NCBI GenBank assembly: GCA_021397835.1
Contig: JAJFZO010000889.1
Location: forward strand, 2,046,001 to 2,110,000
Length of the DNA: 64,000 nucleotides
Source of the DNA: Moringa oleifera
Lineage: Eukaryota > Streptophyta > Magnoliopsida > Brassicales > Moringaceae
Direction: 5' to 3'
Part shown: piece after piece, positions 11,950-24,116 of the stretch
Layout of the letters: every line of letters begins with the position of its first letter
Numbering within the stretch: the stretch's first letter is position 1
Translations under genes and position numbers: made by a program
Notes under the pieces: model-generated
The model's input: the letters and a program-made list of their open reading frames with translations, nothing else
Told to the model about the DNA's origin: nothing
Database searches by the model: none

Positions 11950-13960
11950 TAAGGAAACATAAAAAAGAAGTACATTTCATTTCTCATAAAAAAGATTACA
12001 TCAAAATTAAAAGAAAATAAATGCATTTATTAATTCCTTTCCTTAAGATCAGTAGCCTTCTTATTCAATTCCTGTAAACTTTGATTCATAGAATCCAGAA
12101 AGATAAAGACAGGGCTTCCTACAAGATCAGTTACTACTGCAGTAACTTGAAAGGTAAAAAAAAAAAGTTAGATACAGTGGTGATGAAGTCAAAGTTGAGG
12201 TGGAATACTCCTTTAACACTTTATCTTTGGTGTCCTTCCTAACTTCCTAGAAAACTTGTGCACAATCTTTCATTATCATTTTGTTTAACTCCTTACCATC
12301 TTTAAAAGTTATTATAGCTTCCCCCTTAGCATTAGTTAACTGCTTTAAATGGTCATTCTTTAGCTTCTCTTATTAAAACCCAAAGTCCACCTTCATCTTC
12401 TCCATTTCTACCATCAACATGAAGATCTCCTTATCTACTTTCTCTTTCAATAGTTGGAGGGTGGAGACTTCAGCTATCAACTTAGCTCTTCTTTTTTGAG
12501 CCTCCTTAAGAGCCTTTTCAACTTCTTGAAATATCAATTCAACTTGACTCTAAATCTTATATTTTTGCTATTAAGGTAGACACTTAAATAGCCTGCAAAC
12601 TGAATGAGTTTTGTTGATGCAATGAAAAGTAAGGAAAAGTAAAAAAAATGTTTTAGCAAAAAGGTAAAAGTTTTATCTCAACCAACAAGTTACATATCCT
12701 CTTCAGGTGCATTCTCTTTTTGTCTAGTAAAACTAATGAAGTGAAAACTAGTAGCACCATTTCATGGATGATTTCCTTAATATCTTAAGCTGAAGAAGAA
12801 GTGGCAATGACTATAGGCTCCTACTAAAAGGATAGGTTTGCAAAAGTCGCCATTCTTTGTAGGGCACTCTGCTAGATACCTACCTTTTGAAGGAAAAGTG
12901 TTACCACTTTGTGTTCCTTAGAAAATAAGCCTTAAGGCGTTTTCTCAACCACCTCTACCACCTCTTCAAAGTTTCTTTTCTTGCCCCTAAGCATAATCAA
13001 GAAGTGATCTACAAAGAAAAATAAAAAATAAAAAAGGTTATTAATAGTCTGCTAAGAGTATAAAATTTATATCATAATTGAAATTAAATTATCTTATGAT
13101 GGAGGCTTTGTTTCATCTAAAGAAAGAGGGTTATAAGCTTTTTTAGAAATAGGTCACCTGATGGAGAAAGAAAGTCCAAGCAAGGTGGAGGAAGAGTGGG
13201 CTTAAGTAAACTATGAGGTGAGAGTATGCTACTACTAAAGATAGAATGAGAGATAGATTAGAAGGCTCTCTAGTGGATGGCATAAGCGTTAGCTCTTGGA
13301 AAGTTAGGTGGGAGTATATTTTAGCTATCCATGCATCATCAAAGTATATCAACATAAGTAAAGTCTCCTTGTTGCTAGCTGGAGTTCACTTAGAAGTAGC
13401 AAGAGACTTACAAAGGCTGGTGTCATTGCCATAATCCTAGTTAGGAAAGATTAATTAATTAATCCTAGGGGAATCTTTTTTTTTTTCAGGAATTGGGAAC
13501 CAACTAAGCAGGGGATACCTTGTAATTTTCACCGATCTCTCTAAATAGAGTGTTTAAAGGAAGTGTCAAGTGTCCTTTAAGACGTTCTTCAAACATACTG
13601 AAGGTGCCTAGCTTTTTAAACCAGGGCCTCTCATCTAGGGCAGGTATCACGATGCCCACCAAGGTAGGGATCCGCAAGCGTTCTTAATTCTACCCAAATT
13701 CTTGTTAATAACTACTGAAAGACCTAAAATTTCATGGTGAGATAGAGTATACAAAAAGAAAAGAGTGAAAAAGAGTGAAAATTTCTACTATAACAAAATG
13801 GAGACTTGCCTTGAGAAAATTTGTAAAGCTTAAAGGGAGCAAAAAATGAGTTTTTGAATAGAAGAATTAAGGAGACTATGAGGAAGAAATGACAAAGTGA
13901 AAAGAAGACACTTTTAAGAAGAATTAGTTGTTGGGAAAAGCTATTACGAAGAACAGTGTC
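11950..13960 (-). pseudogene. Decayed gypsy-type transposon gene (Transposase_28-like)
   Basis: On the minus strand the segment at about 13530-13600 reads LKGHLTLPLNTLFREIGENY followed by KVSP and, after a stop, LVPNS. This is the pattern of the N-terminal domain of plant 'putative gypsy type transposon' proteins (PF04195 family). Downstream, around 12370-12540, is a charged coiled-coil stretch (VEKALKEAQKRRAKLIAEVS and on to MVEMEKMKVD), also typical of these proteins. Stops and frameshifts are frequent. I recognise no reverse transcriptase or integrase beside it and no LTR pair. The assignment is by pattern only. Confidence 0.55.
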
Positions 13961-16089
13961 TTCAAGAGTGAAGATGCTGACGTGGTATGACGAGTTGACA
14001 TGACGTACTATATGGTTGGGTGCCTTTATTGACAAAGCAAAAAAAAATAGCCATTAATATTAAATAGAGCGACTAATATGGCAAAGGAAACAAGGTGGCA
14101 AGACGTCAGTGGATGACAATGATGAGATGGTAAATTAGAGCTGCACTCACTTAGTAAGTTATTAATTAATGGGGCACAGTGCCAATGGGCGATGCCATTG
14201 ACATGGTAGCATATAGTCTTGGCTCACACATTTATTAACTGGCGCTGTCACATCAATTTAAAACACAACAAGATGTGATGTGGGATAAACGCTGACTTAG
14301 TGATAAATGATTGGAGTTAGACCTACCCATTCAACAAAAACTTCGCACTTGGTCGCTAACTTGCTAATTGAGAAAAATATACGATGATTTTACAGAGAGA
14401 TTGTTTGATATTGTTGAAAAATGAAAAGATAGATTAGCTATTAAGGCAAATCTTAAAAGTGTGCTTTCACTTGGAAGAAGAACTTACATAATTTTTATTA
14501 TTAATTAACGTTTGAACTGTTTGAATGCAATATCTACATCAACCATCAAGTTGAGTGTAAATATCTTATTATGTGATATATGATAGACATCATCATTAAA
14601 GATGATAATGCTATCACTTTCTTCGAATTAAAAAGTTATTTAATAATTGATTACATAATTGACATATTATTGTAATTTTAGATTTAATTAATTTTAATCT
14701 TTTTTACAAATACAATTAAAGTAAAAAACCTACACCCATGATGAAGTAGGTGGATTCAAGTGAACAGTTGGGTCTTTTTTGTAAAGCTTCTTGGAGGCCA
14801 TATAAGTTAAAGTGACTATAAATATTTTATAATTAAAAATTTACTATTTTACATAGTCATGTAAAAATGTTTTTCAACCGTCAAGAAACATTCGTATATG
14901 TTATTGTAGTGCCCTTAATTGATCTTCATGAGCCGTAGTTTTGCTTTCATTATTTCTTAGACTTGATGGATTAGTTTTAACTGAAGGTTATCAAGAATTT
15001 GGTGTAGTTTCCGTCTAACATACTTTAACCTAATCAATTTGGTAAATAGTCTAGGCATAAACAATTTGTTTAATAAATGAATTGAATTTGAATGATTTTT
15101 TGTTTTCTAATTATTATTAATATTTTTAAAAGATCAGTTTAAACAAAATAAATGAATTTCATTTATTTCATTTATTTTTTATAAATATAAAAATTAAAAA
15201 AAATTTCTCTCCTTAAAAAATGTTAAATGCTTCATATTAATAAAAAATAAATAAAAGCTTCACCGTAACAAATATAACTGGCATCCTTAAACTCCATCAT
15301 TAATGATTGATCCAAATAAGTTAAGTATAATGTATCATAAGGGGGATAAATATAACAATCAGATCATTATATTTTATAAAACTTTAAAACATTGAGAAAA
15401 ATTATATGAAATCTTTAACTATACTCTGTTATCAAGTGAATTTTAATGTCTAAAAGTTGACAAATTGAACCTCTAATTATAAATTTGGATCAAATTAAAT
15501 ATTATCAAAAAAAATTAAAATTAGAGATTTTTAAATTGAGGACCTTATATAATAAATTTTACCTTTTAATATTTTAGATATGTAAAAAAATATTTTAACT
15601 ATTATTACAAACAAAATTTAGAATTTTTTTAAGACTGAAAGTATTTTTTAAAAAAATTAAATATAAAAATTAAAAAATCATTAAAAAATACTTTGTGAAT
15701 CAAAAATTATTCAAATTTTAAGAATAAACTCAAAATAAATTGTAAAATTTATTTAAGTTATTATTTAAATATTTTAACAATATAAATACTTATAAACTTT
15801 TATAGCCGTTTGGATAAAAGTTTAATTTTATCAAAATTGATTGTTTATCATTTGATTTATTATTTTTTAAATATTAAAATTTATTTAATAATATAAAATA
15901 TAATTTAAAATTTTATAAAACTTTTACTCCAAAACATTTGACTTTAAAATGTTAAAGAAGTTTTCCTCTTTGTGTTTTATTACAAATAATATCTAATAAT
16001 CTAATTTAAAAGAAAATATATATAAGAGGCAGAATCCTTTGACATGACAACTATTAAAAGGAAAATTGAGTGCATGTTTGACATTTTAA
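13961..16089. other. Gene-free stretch
   Basis: The left part (to about 14380) continues in moderately GC-containing repeat DNA next to the gypsy-type remnant. The rest is AT-rich. The part at 15230-15400 matches 4250-4500, and 15560-15960 belongs to the dispersed A/T family seen at 38380-39010. No ORF of interest. Confidence 0.6.
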
Positions 16090-16530
16090 ACTGGAGCTTA
16101 ATGGGTGATTGTCCTGGATGATAATCATGTCAAAGACTACTTATCACTCTGGCAGGCCTAAGCACGAGTACCTTCTCACCTACCAAAATGCACTTAAGAA
16201 GGAACTTACCTACTTACCTACCAAAATGCACTTAAGAAGGAAATTACCTACTCACCTACCAGAATGCAGTTTAGGGCACGTGATGCATGCATAATTCTTG
16301 CAAGCCTTTCCTGGTACTTACCTACTAGAGTGCAGTTTAGAGCACGTGATGTATTTGCAGAATACTTGCAGGCCCTTCCTACTTACCAACCAGAATGCAG
16401 TTTAGGGCACATGATGCATGCATGATCCTTGCAAGTCCTTCCTAGTTGTTACTTGTTAAGTCTTCTTCTCTAGCCCACGGATATGATGTCAGTTAGGAAC
16501 GCGGCATACCTGTCTTGAACTTGGTGATCT
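16090..16530 (+). repeat. Triplicated unit, copy 3, with internal tandem amplification
   Basis: The start 'gggtgattgtcctggatgataatcatg' and the later 'gcatacctgtcttgaac' align with copies 1 and 2. The core is expanded here. The 'cctacc..aatgca' motif begins at 16179, 16217, 16255, 16321 and 16386, giving two units of 38 bases followed by units of about 65 bases with the sequence 'gcagtttagggcacgtgatg'. Copies 1 and 2 have a single core each (about 1281 and 5398). A small ORF across the repeat is an artefact of the tandem units. Confidence 0.85.
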
Positions 16531-17245
16531 CTCTAATTTTACCGGCAGCCTTTTCAAATAAGTAAATAATGCCGTCGAGGTTTAAAATTACAAATTACTG
16601 GAGATTTATGTCTTTAATATCTGAAGAGAGAAGAAGGAAGAGAGACTGGTCCTTTCGTTCAAGTCAAGATAGTTGTTTTTAATTTGGTCAAGAAGAAAAA
16701 AGAGAGTTACCTTTCTATGAGGTTAATGTGGCAAATCCTCGCCATGGGACTTTTATTTTTAGTTTCTAAATGTCAGTTTCAGAAGTATCAGTTTTGGGAA
16801 ATTGAAGAGATGTAGATTTGGTAAAAGTCCTCCTAGAATGTTCAACACTTTGAAGATTTTGCATTGTTATTATTGAAAACACATATTTCCAATTGGGTAT
16901 ATAAACAAATGTGGCACTTCAACTATTCTTTCAACTTTTAAGAGTTTTCTTTTCTGTCATAGAAAACTACAAATTAAGAAAATTGTCTAGTAGCATTAGG
17001 GCTTCTTGATTTATCATCACGTGCTTTAAATTTCGGTTGGTAGTTAGATGGGTGATTGAGGTGTAAGTTCTGTCTCTGTAGCTGCTAGTGCTCCCCCTCA
17101 ATAATTTGTATAGAATACAGGAAAGCAAGTCATGTTATACAGTAGTGTAGTTATCATGCATTGTCATAGAATGGTAATATACAAAATTGATGAGTTGAAA
17201 ATGGAGTAATATCAGAAGGTTCTTCTCAGTGGCAGCATTGATGTA
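16531..17245. other. Flank left of the copia insertion
   Basis: No gene is recognised. A GA-rich tract lies near 16620-16710. The last bases form the left flank of the copia element. On the minus strand the flank 17153-17250 is open in one frame (INAATEKNLL and onward). Confidence 0.5.
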
Positions 17246-17250
17246 AGCAG
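17246..17250 (+). repeat. Target-site duplication, left (agcag)
   Basis: The five bases before the 5' LTR are agcag. The five after the 3' LTR are agtag. The single C-to-T difference fits deamination of a methylated cytosine in CNG context. Confidence 0.75.
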
Positions 17251-17429
17251 TGTTGAAAAATGAAATAAATTTTGAAATGTTTTTGAAAGGTGCCTTAACT
17301 TTAGATTTTTTTTTAATGAATTTCATGTATAGAGAAACAACTCTTTTGAGTTATATATAAGATGTAATATTTTTAGATGAATTTGAGCTCTAAGAGCTAC
17401 CTCATTTTAATGTGTTAAGTCAACGGGTA

Positions 17430-17800
17430 AGATCCATTCGACCCATGGACTCTAATTTGTATCCAAACCGAAGCCCGTCTGCATTGATCCACAGGTTCAA
17501 CAGAAAAAGCCCAAAACCAGAAACAAAACAGAGAAGCCCAAGGAGAAGCCCGAAGTCCAAGAAACAAACTGATCAGTATTTTTGTGTACATTATACCATG
17601 TTTAATAAATTAAACAGAATGTAATCTTTACATATATATATATACATCATATGGGGTCTCAATGATTATTGAGCAGCCACCATAACCTTTACACAGAAAG
17701 AAAAACTTAGAATTGTACAGTATTTTTACATTCTTTCTCAATGAAAGAGAGAGCAGATAGACTTACGTGGATTTACTATGCAAGCGCGTGGAATTATTGC
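17430..17800. other. Extra segment present only in the 5' LTR
   Basis: The flanking parts align with the 3' LTR, but this block does not. It is less AT-rich than the LTR and holds an AAGCCC-rich portion (about 17470-17560), a 'tatatatatata' run and a 'ttctttctcaatgaaagaga' motif near 17730. Origin is unknown. It could be a nested insertion into the 5' LTR or a deletion from the 3' LTR. Confidence 0.5.
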
Positions 17801-17868
17801 GGTCTATAGCTTGCCGACCATGCTGAGCTCGAATCCAAAATAGCACCATAATTTTTTTTGGCAAAAAA

Positions 17869-17869
<1 letters not shown>

Positions 17870-17901
<32 letters not shown>
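17870..17901. repeat. (TA)n microsatellite
   Basis: About 15 TA dinucleotides lie inside the 5' LTR. The 3' LTR lacks them, so they expanded after insertion. Confidence 0.95.
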
Positions 17902-17902
<1 letters not shown>

Positions 17903-18189
17903 CCTTTTATTTTTGAAATGGGATAGAGGAAGACTCGATCAGCCTTCATTGGGTATCCTCCCAGCAGCACATACTAGCCCACTAGGCCATGTCGCTAGCT
18001 TATAAAATCACATCACCAACCTGTCAGACCACATCGCCAGCCTGTTAGAGTGATTCTATAGGCCACGTCGCATTGTTTCTTGACGACATTGGACAGCAAA
18101 AGCCTGCTCTTGTCCACATGGCACGTTTGCATGGCCTCTACATGGCATGCATGTAGTAAGCCTCTCGCATGAACTTCAATGGACTCCCA

Positions 18190-18197
18190 TATATAAA
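18190..18197 (+). promoter_or_regulatory. TATA box of the 5' LTR
   Basis: The sequence is tatataaa, followed about 35 bases later by the 'cataacaagctataagctc' start-like region. The equivalent in the 3' LTR is tatataaata at 23518. Confidence 0.55.
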
Positions 18198-21100
18198 CAG
18201 CCTTCACATGTCTCATTTCATAACAAGCTATAAGCTCTTCCCTCCTCTAATTTCCTCTCCCAAGCTTTCTCTTACTTCTTGTGGGATATCTATCTCTTTC
18301 CAGTTAACGATTATAATCTATGCTTTTTCCTATAGATATAGTTTATTTATTTTTTATTTTTATTTCGATAGTAAGCAATACTTTAAAGGTATAATTTTTT
18401 TAGTTCCTTATCATACATAAGAGATCTGAGACAGATTTTTTAGGTTGTTTTATCTTAAAGATGACGAGACTATACACTGCTACACTTCAAGGATAGAGTC
18501 GTGAAACTTCTTAAAGAAACCTAGCACGTAACTCAACCTAGCAAAAAAAATTGGTAACATCTTTCTTGTTTATTATTTATTTTAACAACATAACGTTCTA
18601 TTGTTATGTTTATTGTTATTTTTACTTCTAAAATTATTTCTACTGATGCCAACCTAAACAAATTATTTCATTTTGAGGGTACTTATCTGAAAAGATGGAG
18701 ACAAAAAATGTTATTGTTCTTAATCATGAAAAAAGGTGGCTTATGTAATTAAGATAAATAAATATATTTTCTCTGCTAAATGTATAAATGCTGAAAAGAA
18801 AATTTATGAATTATGAATAGTAATTGCTTTTTTGTTTAAAAATTTTATCCTTAACAGATTGTTTAATCATCTGTATGACTACTATAATGCTAATAAGTTT
18901 TCTAAAGAAATGTAAGAGGCGCTCCAAAAGAAGTATGATACTAAGGAGGTTAAAACTAAGAAATTTATAGTGATTAGATATTTGAAGTGCATGACAATTG
19001 ATGATAAGTCTATGAAAGCTCAATCACATAAATAATAAAAGATAGTGCATGCCGCCTTCAAAGGTATGCCTTTACCTAAACTATTTCAAGTAGTGGGCAT
19101 GATAGATAAGTTACCCCCTTACCTAGAAGGATTTCAGAAATATCCTTAGGAATAATAGTAAAGAATTGTCCTTAGAACGGTTAATTACTCACCTTTGTAT
19201 TGAAAAGGAAGATCAAAAGTAAGATTAGAGAAATGAAATGCCCTTTGTCTCTAACAACCATAGCCAACAAAAGGCCCTCTATGATTTTCAAATAAAAAAA
19301 AAGAATATGAAGAATCAAAATCAAAACACCAACCAGAACCGTAAGAATCAAAAATGGAATCTACCACAAAATAGAATTAAACCACTTAAGAGTAATAACC
19401 TTTCATATGTTATAGCTATAATAAGCCTGGTCACATGGCTAGCAATTATTGGAATGGGCCTTATCCTGCTCTAAAGGCGAAATCTAACTGAAAAGCAACT
19501 AATTGCTACGATCTTTGAGGTCAGCCTTACTAATGAATGTGAGACGTGGTGGGTAGACACTGACACTTCTTAACACACTTGCTATGATTGAGATCTCTTA
19601 AAGCCCTATTTTATAATTGAGGATAAAAAAAAAAGTGTTACTAGGAGATTCTTAATCCACTATAGTTATTGGTATTGGTGAGGTGTGATGAAGGTTTACC
19701 TCTAATGATTGTCTATTGAAGGATGTTTTGCATACTCTAAAGAGGAGAAAGAAGTTTGTCTCAAGATATCTTCTTAATAAGGTTGGATTTACTCAGACTA
19801 TAAGGACTGATTTGTACACAAGTAACAATGGTTTTGTTAGGAAAAGATATGCCACTTATGGCATATTTAAATTGAACATCGATATAAATAAAATATCATT
19901 TTTCCTTGTATGTTATGTACATTTAATACTTGGTATGCTAGATTCTATTATGTAAATAAATGGATAAATAAGAACATGAGTAGAGCATACGACTCCCTAA
20001 ACTATCTCTAAATGACTTTGAAAATGTGAATATCATAGTCAATCTAAGATTACAAAATCCTCACATAGGTTGGTACTTAGAGAAACTAAACGCCTTTGAA
20101 TTAATTCACTGTAATATTTGTGAATTTTATGGTGTTTTAATAAGAAATAAAAAAGATATTTCATAATACTTATTGATGATTGTTTTGATTATGCTTATAT
20201 GTATCTTATGAAAAAATAAAAGTAAAGTATTTGACGTGTTTAAAATATTTTTAACTGAACTTGAAACTTAGTGCAATAAAAAGCTAAAGAGATTACATAT
20301 TAATAGAGGTATTAAGTATGATTTTTGTCCTTTTATTAAATTTTATAAGACTAATGGAATAATTCATGAAGAATTGCACCTTATTCTCCTAAAATGAATG
20401 GCAAAGCTAAAAGAACGAATAGGACCCTTACTAAATTAGTAGTTGCCATTTTACTGAACTTCAATGTAGCTTTCATTAGTGGGAAGAAGTTTTACTCATT
20501 ATATACCATGTATTTAATAGAGTTCCTAAGTGTAGAAGTAAGATATCTCCTTATAAAATCTTAAAGAACAAGTAATGTAACTTGTCTCACTTAAGAACTT
20601 GAGGCTATTTGGCCTATGTTCGAATTCTTATTGCCAAAAGGAATGTTTTTTTATAGGATATGTTGTAAATAGTAAGGGTTATAGATTTTTTGACCTAAAA
20701 GAACATGTATTCATTGACTCTAATAGACTTCTATGAATATAGATTTTACTTTAACTTAAGGAATAATAATGGCTTGACTTTTAATAGTCTATCATATGTT
20801 AGAATTAATGAACCAAATGAGGAAGAAAATGAGCTTAGATGGAGCAAATGAATCAGAACCTTTAAGGACACTAGAGCTAACTTTCATGCTTATACTTTAG
20901 AGGAAGATCCCCAAACTCTTCAAGAAGACTTGTCTTCTCTAGATACCAACCTATGAAAAGAAGTAGTTAATAATGAAATAGACTCTTTTGAGCCTATTTG
21001 AACTTAGCATTTAGTTGACTTTCCTCCATGTTGCAAAACAATAGGTTACAAATAGGTACTTAAGAAGAAACTAAAACCTAGTGGTACTGTTGTAAAGTAT

Positions 21101-22963
21101 AAAACTCACATTATAGCCAAAATGTATAGACAAAAAGAGAATGTAGATTTCTTTGATATTTTTTCTCTTATTTCTAAAATAATATCTATAATAGTGTTAA
21201 TTACTTTAACAGTTAGACATGATTTAGTAATACATCAAATGGATGTTAAAATCACATTCCTAAATAAAAAATTAGAAGAAGAAATCTATATGAATAAATC
21301 TAAAGGTTTTATAATACCTAGCCAAGAAAGCAATGTTTACAAGTTAGATAAATCACTTTATTGTTTGAAACAATTACCTAAGCAATGTCATGAGAAATTT
21401 GATATCTCATTATTTCACATTGATTTAAAGTGAATGAAAGTGATAATTACATATACTACAAAGGTAAAAATAATATGTGCATTATCATATATCTTTATAT
21501 GGATTACTGCTTATCTTTCACTCTGACATTCATATCATAAACAATGTAAAGTCCTTACTTAGTGCTAACTTTGACATAAAAAAATTTAGGATAAAAGCTA
21601 ATGTAATCTTTGGAATAAAAATAAATAAGTCAAAAAATAAATTTGCTTTAGATAAATTACATTATATTGAGAAAATCCCAAATAAATACAATTATTTTAA
21701 CTAAAACTTGCATGTACTCTTTATAATCCTAGTGTAACACTGGATATAGTTAGACAAACTGAGTATGTGAGCATTTATTGTTAGCTTACGCTACACTACT
21801 AATTGTACTAGGCCTAGCATAACTTATGCTATAGGATCACTATGTAGGTTTACTAGCAAACATAGTATAGAACATTAGTATGTTATTAAAAAGGTTATAA
21901 TATATCTTAAAAAGGTAATGAACCTAGGATAGCATTACTAAAAGTTTTTTGCTATTTTAGAATACATCGATGATGATTGGAATATCCTTTTAGAAAACTC
22001 CAAGACAACTAATGTTATATCTTTAATGTTGTCGATGAAGCTATTTCATGAAAATCTAACAAATAAATTATTTTGGCTCAATTTATGATAAAGTCTGAGA
22101 TAATAGTGCAGTTATTACTAGCAAGAAAGTAGGCTAATTGAGAAGTCTGTTAACTGAAATCCCATTATAAGAAAGACCAATACCAATTCTTGATCCATTA
22201 TGATAGTACCATGGCTTGTGAAAATTCAAAACTATTACTATAGCGGCAAGAGACGATAGATACATTGTAAGTACGATACTGTTAGAGAGTTTCTCTCCAC
22301 AAAAGTTATTAAAGTGGATCATGTATGGTTTGATGATAACTTAACTTATCCTTGAACTAAAGGACTAGTTAGAAAGAAGATTTTCAAAACCTTGAGAGGA
22401 ATGGGAATGATGCCCTTATAAAGATGAGTCATTCATGATGATAACCTAACCTATGAGCTAAAAATCCTAAGAAATAGGTTCAAAAGAATTATAAATCATA
22501 AAGTGATAAAAGATGAAACATATTATTGTGAGTTTCATTTCATTAAAAGCATGATATCCTGAAGCGAAAGAAAATGTTAAGTGAAATTTTTAACTTTTTA
22601 TATGTTTTATACTCTATATAAAGTGGTTTACCTAACTATAGGAGTACTCTTGATAGGCTCACCTATGTGAATGTGGAAGTATGACCACCTCTTATAAAAT
22701 TTTGAGTAAATTTTCTAGAGCATTCACGATATCAAAGTATGCGTACATGGCTGTAAAATGCAAGGTTCTTTGAACTATATCTCAAAAAAGTTATGTATAG
22801 GATGTTGTAAGAGATCGAATTCAAAACCACGAGTTATTCTAGTATATTCTAAAGTGTCATCACTATGCAAAAACTCAAGTTAAAAGGCACCTTTGTATAT
22901 GCACAATCTTATAATTTTTAATAATTATTTAATGAAAACTATTTTTAAATTCAAACGGAGGAT

Positions 22964-23907
22964 TGTTGAAAAATAAAATAAATTTTAAAATATTTTAAAG
23001 AAGTGCCTTAAAGATACCCTTCTTTTATGAATCTCAAATCTTAAAGAAACAACTCCTTTGAATCATAAGTTAAGATATTTTAAATGGATTTGAGTCTTAG
23101 CAAGAACCCACTTTTATGAAAAAGAAAAGGGATAGACCTATATGGGTCCATCATACGGGTGCTCATCGCCATTCATCAAACTAACCGATCAGTTGTATCG
23201 AGTCAAGCTTAAGTCCAAAGTAGTATAATAATTTTTTATATTTGAAATGGGATAGAGGAAGACTTTGTCAACCTCCTTTAGGTATCTCTCCCAACAAGGC
23301 ATACCAGCCCATTAGACTACATTGCTAGGCTACTAGACCACTCATAGCCTATCAAACTACATCATCAGCCAATTAGAGCGATTATATAGGTCATGTCACT
23401 TGGTTTCTCAATGACATGGCACAGCACAAGTTAGCTCTTGTCTATGTGGCATATCTGCATGGCCCCTACATGGCGTGCATGCAATAAGCCTCTGACATTA
23501 ACCTCACCAAACTTTCTTATATAAATAGCCTTCACGCCCCTCATTTCATAACAAGCTACAAGCTCTCGTCTCTTCTCTCATGCTCTCTCCCACTTCTTGT
23601 GAGTTACCTATCTCTCCTCAATTATTCACCATAATCCATACACTTTCCTAACGATATAGTTTACCTTTTGATTTTTATTTTGATATCAAACAACACTTTA
23701 AAAATGTAGTTTTTCTAATTTTTTAAAATACATAAGAGATTCAAAACAAGTTTTTTGAACTATTTTATTTGAGAATGACAAGATATACACTACTTATATC
23801 GAGGAAAAAACTATGAAACATTTTTAAAAAAGTGATTTAATACACAACTTAATTTAGCAAAAAAATGATAATATCCTTTTTATTTATTATTTATTTCAAT
23901 AACAACA
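22964..23907 (+). repeat. 3' LTR of the plus-strand copia element
   Basis: The LTR is 944 bases long, from tgttgaaaaataaaat to aataacaaca. It is preceded by a degenerate polypurine tract (aaacggagga). Divergence from the 5' LTR is considerable, which means an old insertion. Confidence 0.88.
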
Positions 23908-23912
23908 AGTAG
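23908..23912 (+). repeat. Target-site duplication, right (agtag)
   Basis: Partner of agcag at 17246-17250, with one mismatch. Confidence 0.75.
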
Positions 23913-24111
23913 AAATCCCCTTCAACCAACGGTTCCTTTGGAAAGTGATGCTTAGGAAATGATGCTTTTGAATAAACCTGCTTTCTTTTGACAGGGATAA
24001 AAGGAATGAGAAATCTTGGGTTTGCAGGTCTGAAGGCTTCCGTGATTTCTTCTGTGTATCTCTTGCCCTGCTTAGGTAAGCATGGGAAGAACAAGCCAAG
24101 CATTTTGACAT
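23908..24111 (-). pseudogene. Unrecognised open fragment at the copia insertion site
   Basis: The minus strand is open in two frames for about 70 codons from 24111/24103 to the copia border. The second frame (MLGLFFPCLPKQGKRYTEEI at its start, EPLVEGDFY at its end) looks the more protein-like. The base composition is richer in GC than its surroundings. I do not recognise a family. The reading runs directly into the 3' LTR, so the element may have interrupted an exon. Equally it may be a chance ORF. Confidence 0.3.
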
Positions 24112-24116
24112 TTAAA

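Larger units (their letters stand above)
17251..18590 (+). repeat. 5' LTR of the plus-strand copia element
   Basis: It aligns with 22964-23907 at both ends and through the blocks 'gggatagaggaagact', 'acatggc', 'cataacaagcta' and 'ttattatttatt'. It is about 400 bases longer than the 3' LTR because of extra sequence at about 17430-17800 and a (TA)n run. A TATA box (tatataaa) lies at 18190. Confidence 0.88.
17251..23907 (+). mobile_element. Ty1-copia retrotransposon, both LTRs present, coding region decayed
   Basis: The element has LTRs beginning tgttgaaaaa and ending aacaaca, with a 5-bp target duplication. Domains in copia order are gag (about 18830-19480), zinc knuckle (about 19405-19450, C-Y-S-Y-NKPGHMASNYW with the second Cys changed to Tyr), protease (about 19545-19600, WWVDTDTS where DTGA is usual), GAG-pre-integrase (19690-19880), integrase remnants (20050-20600), reverse transcriptase (about 21045-21700, with HQMDVKITFLN; the YVDD box is changed) and RNase H (about 21790-21880). 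Integrase before reverse transcriptase identifies copia. Many stops show it cannot act on its own. Confidence 0.92.

Noticed and set aside
14405..14425. 'tgttgaaaaatgaaaaga' resembling a copia LTR start
   Set aside because: The following sequence does not match either LTR, so it is a chance match.
16109..16294. 61-codon plus-strand ORF with repeated LTYLPTKMH
   Set aside because: The peptide repeat only mirrors the tandem DNA units of 16179-16450.
18551..18570. 'ttggtaacatc' as a copia primer-binding site, which would end the 5' LTR earlier
   Set aside because: Homology to the 3' LTR continues past it to 18590/23907, and the target duplication supports those ends.
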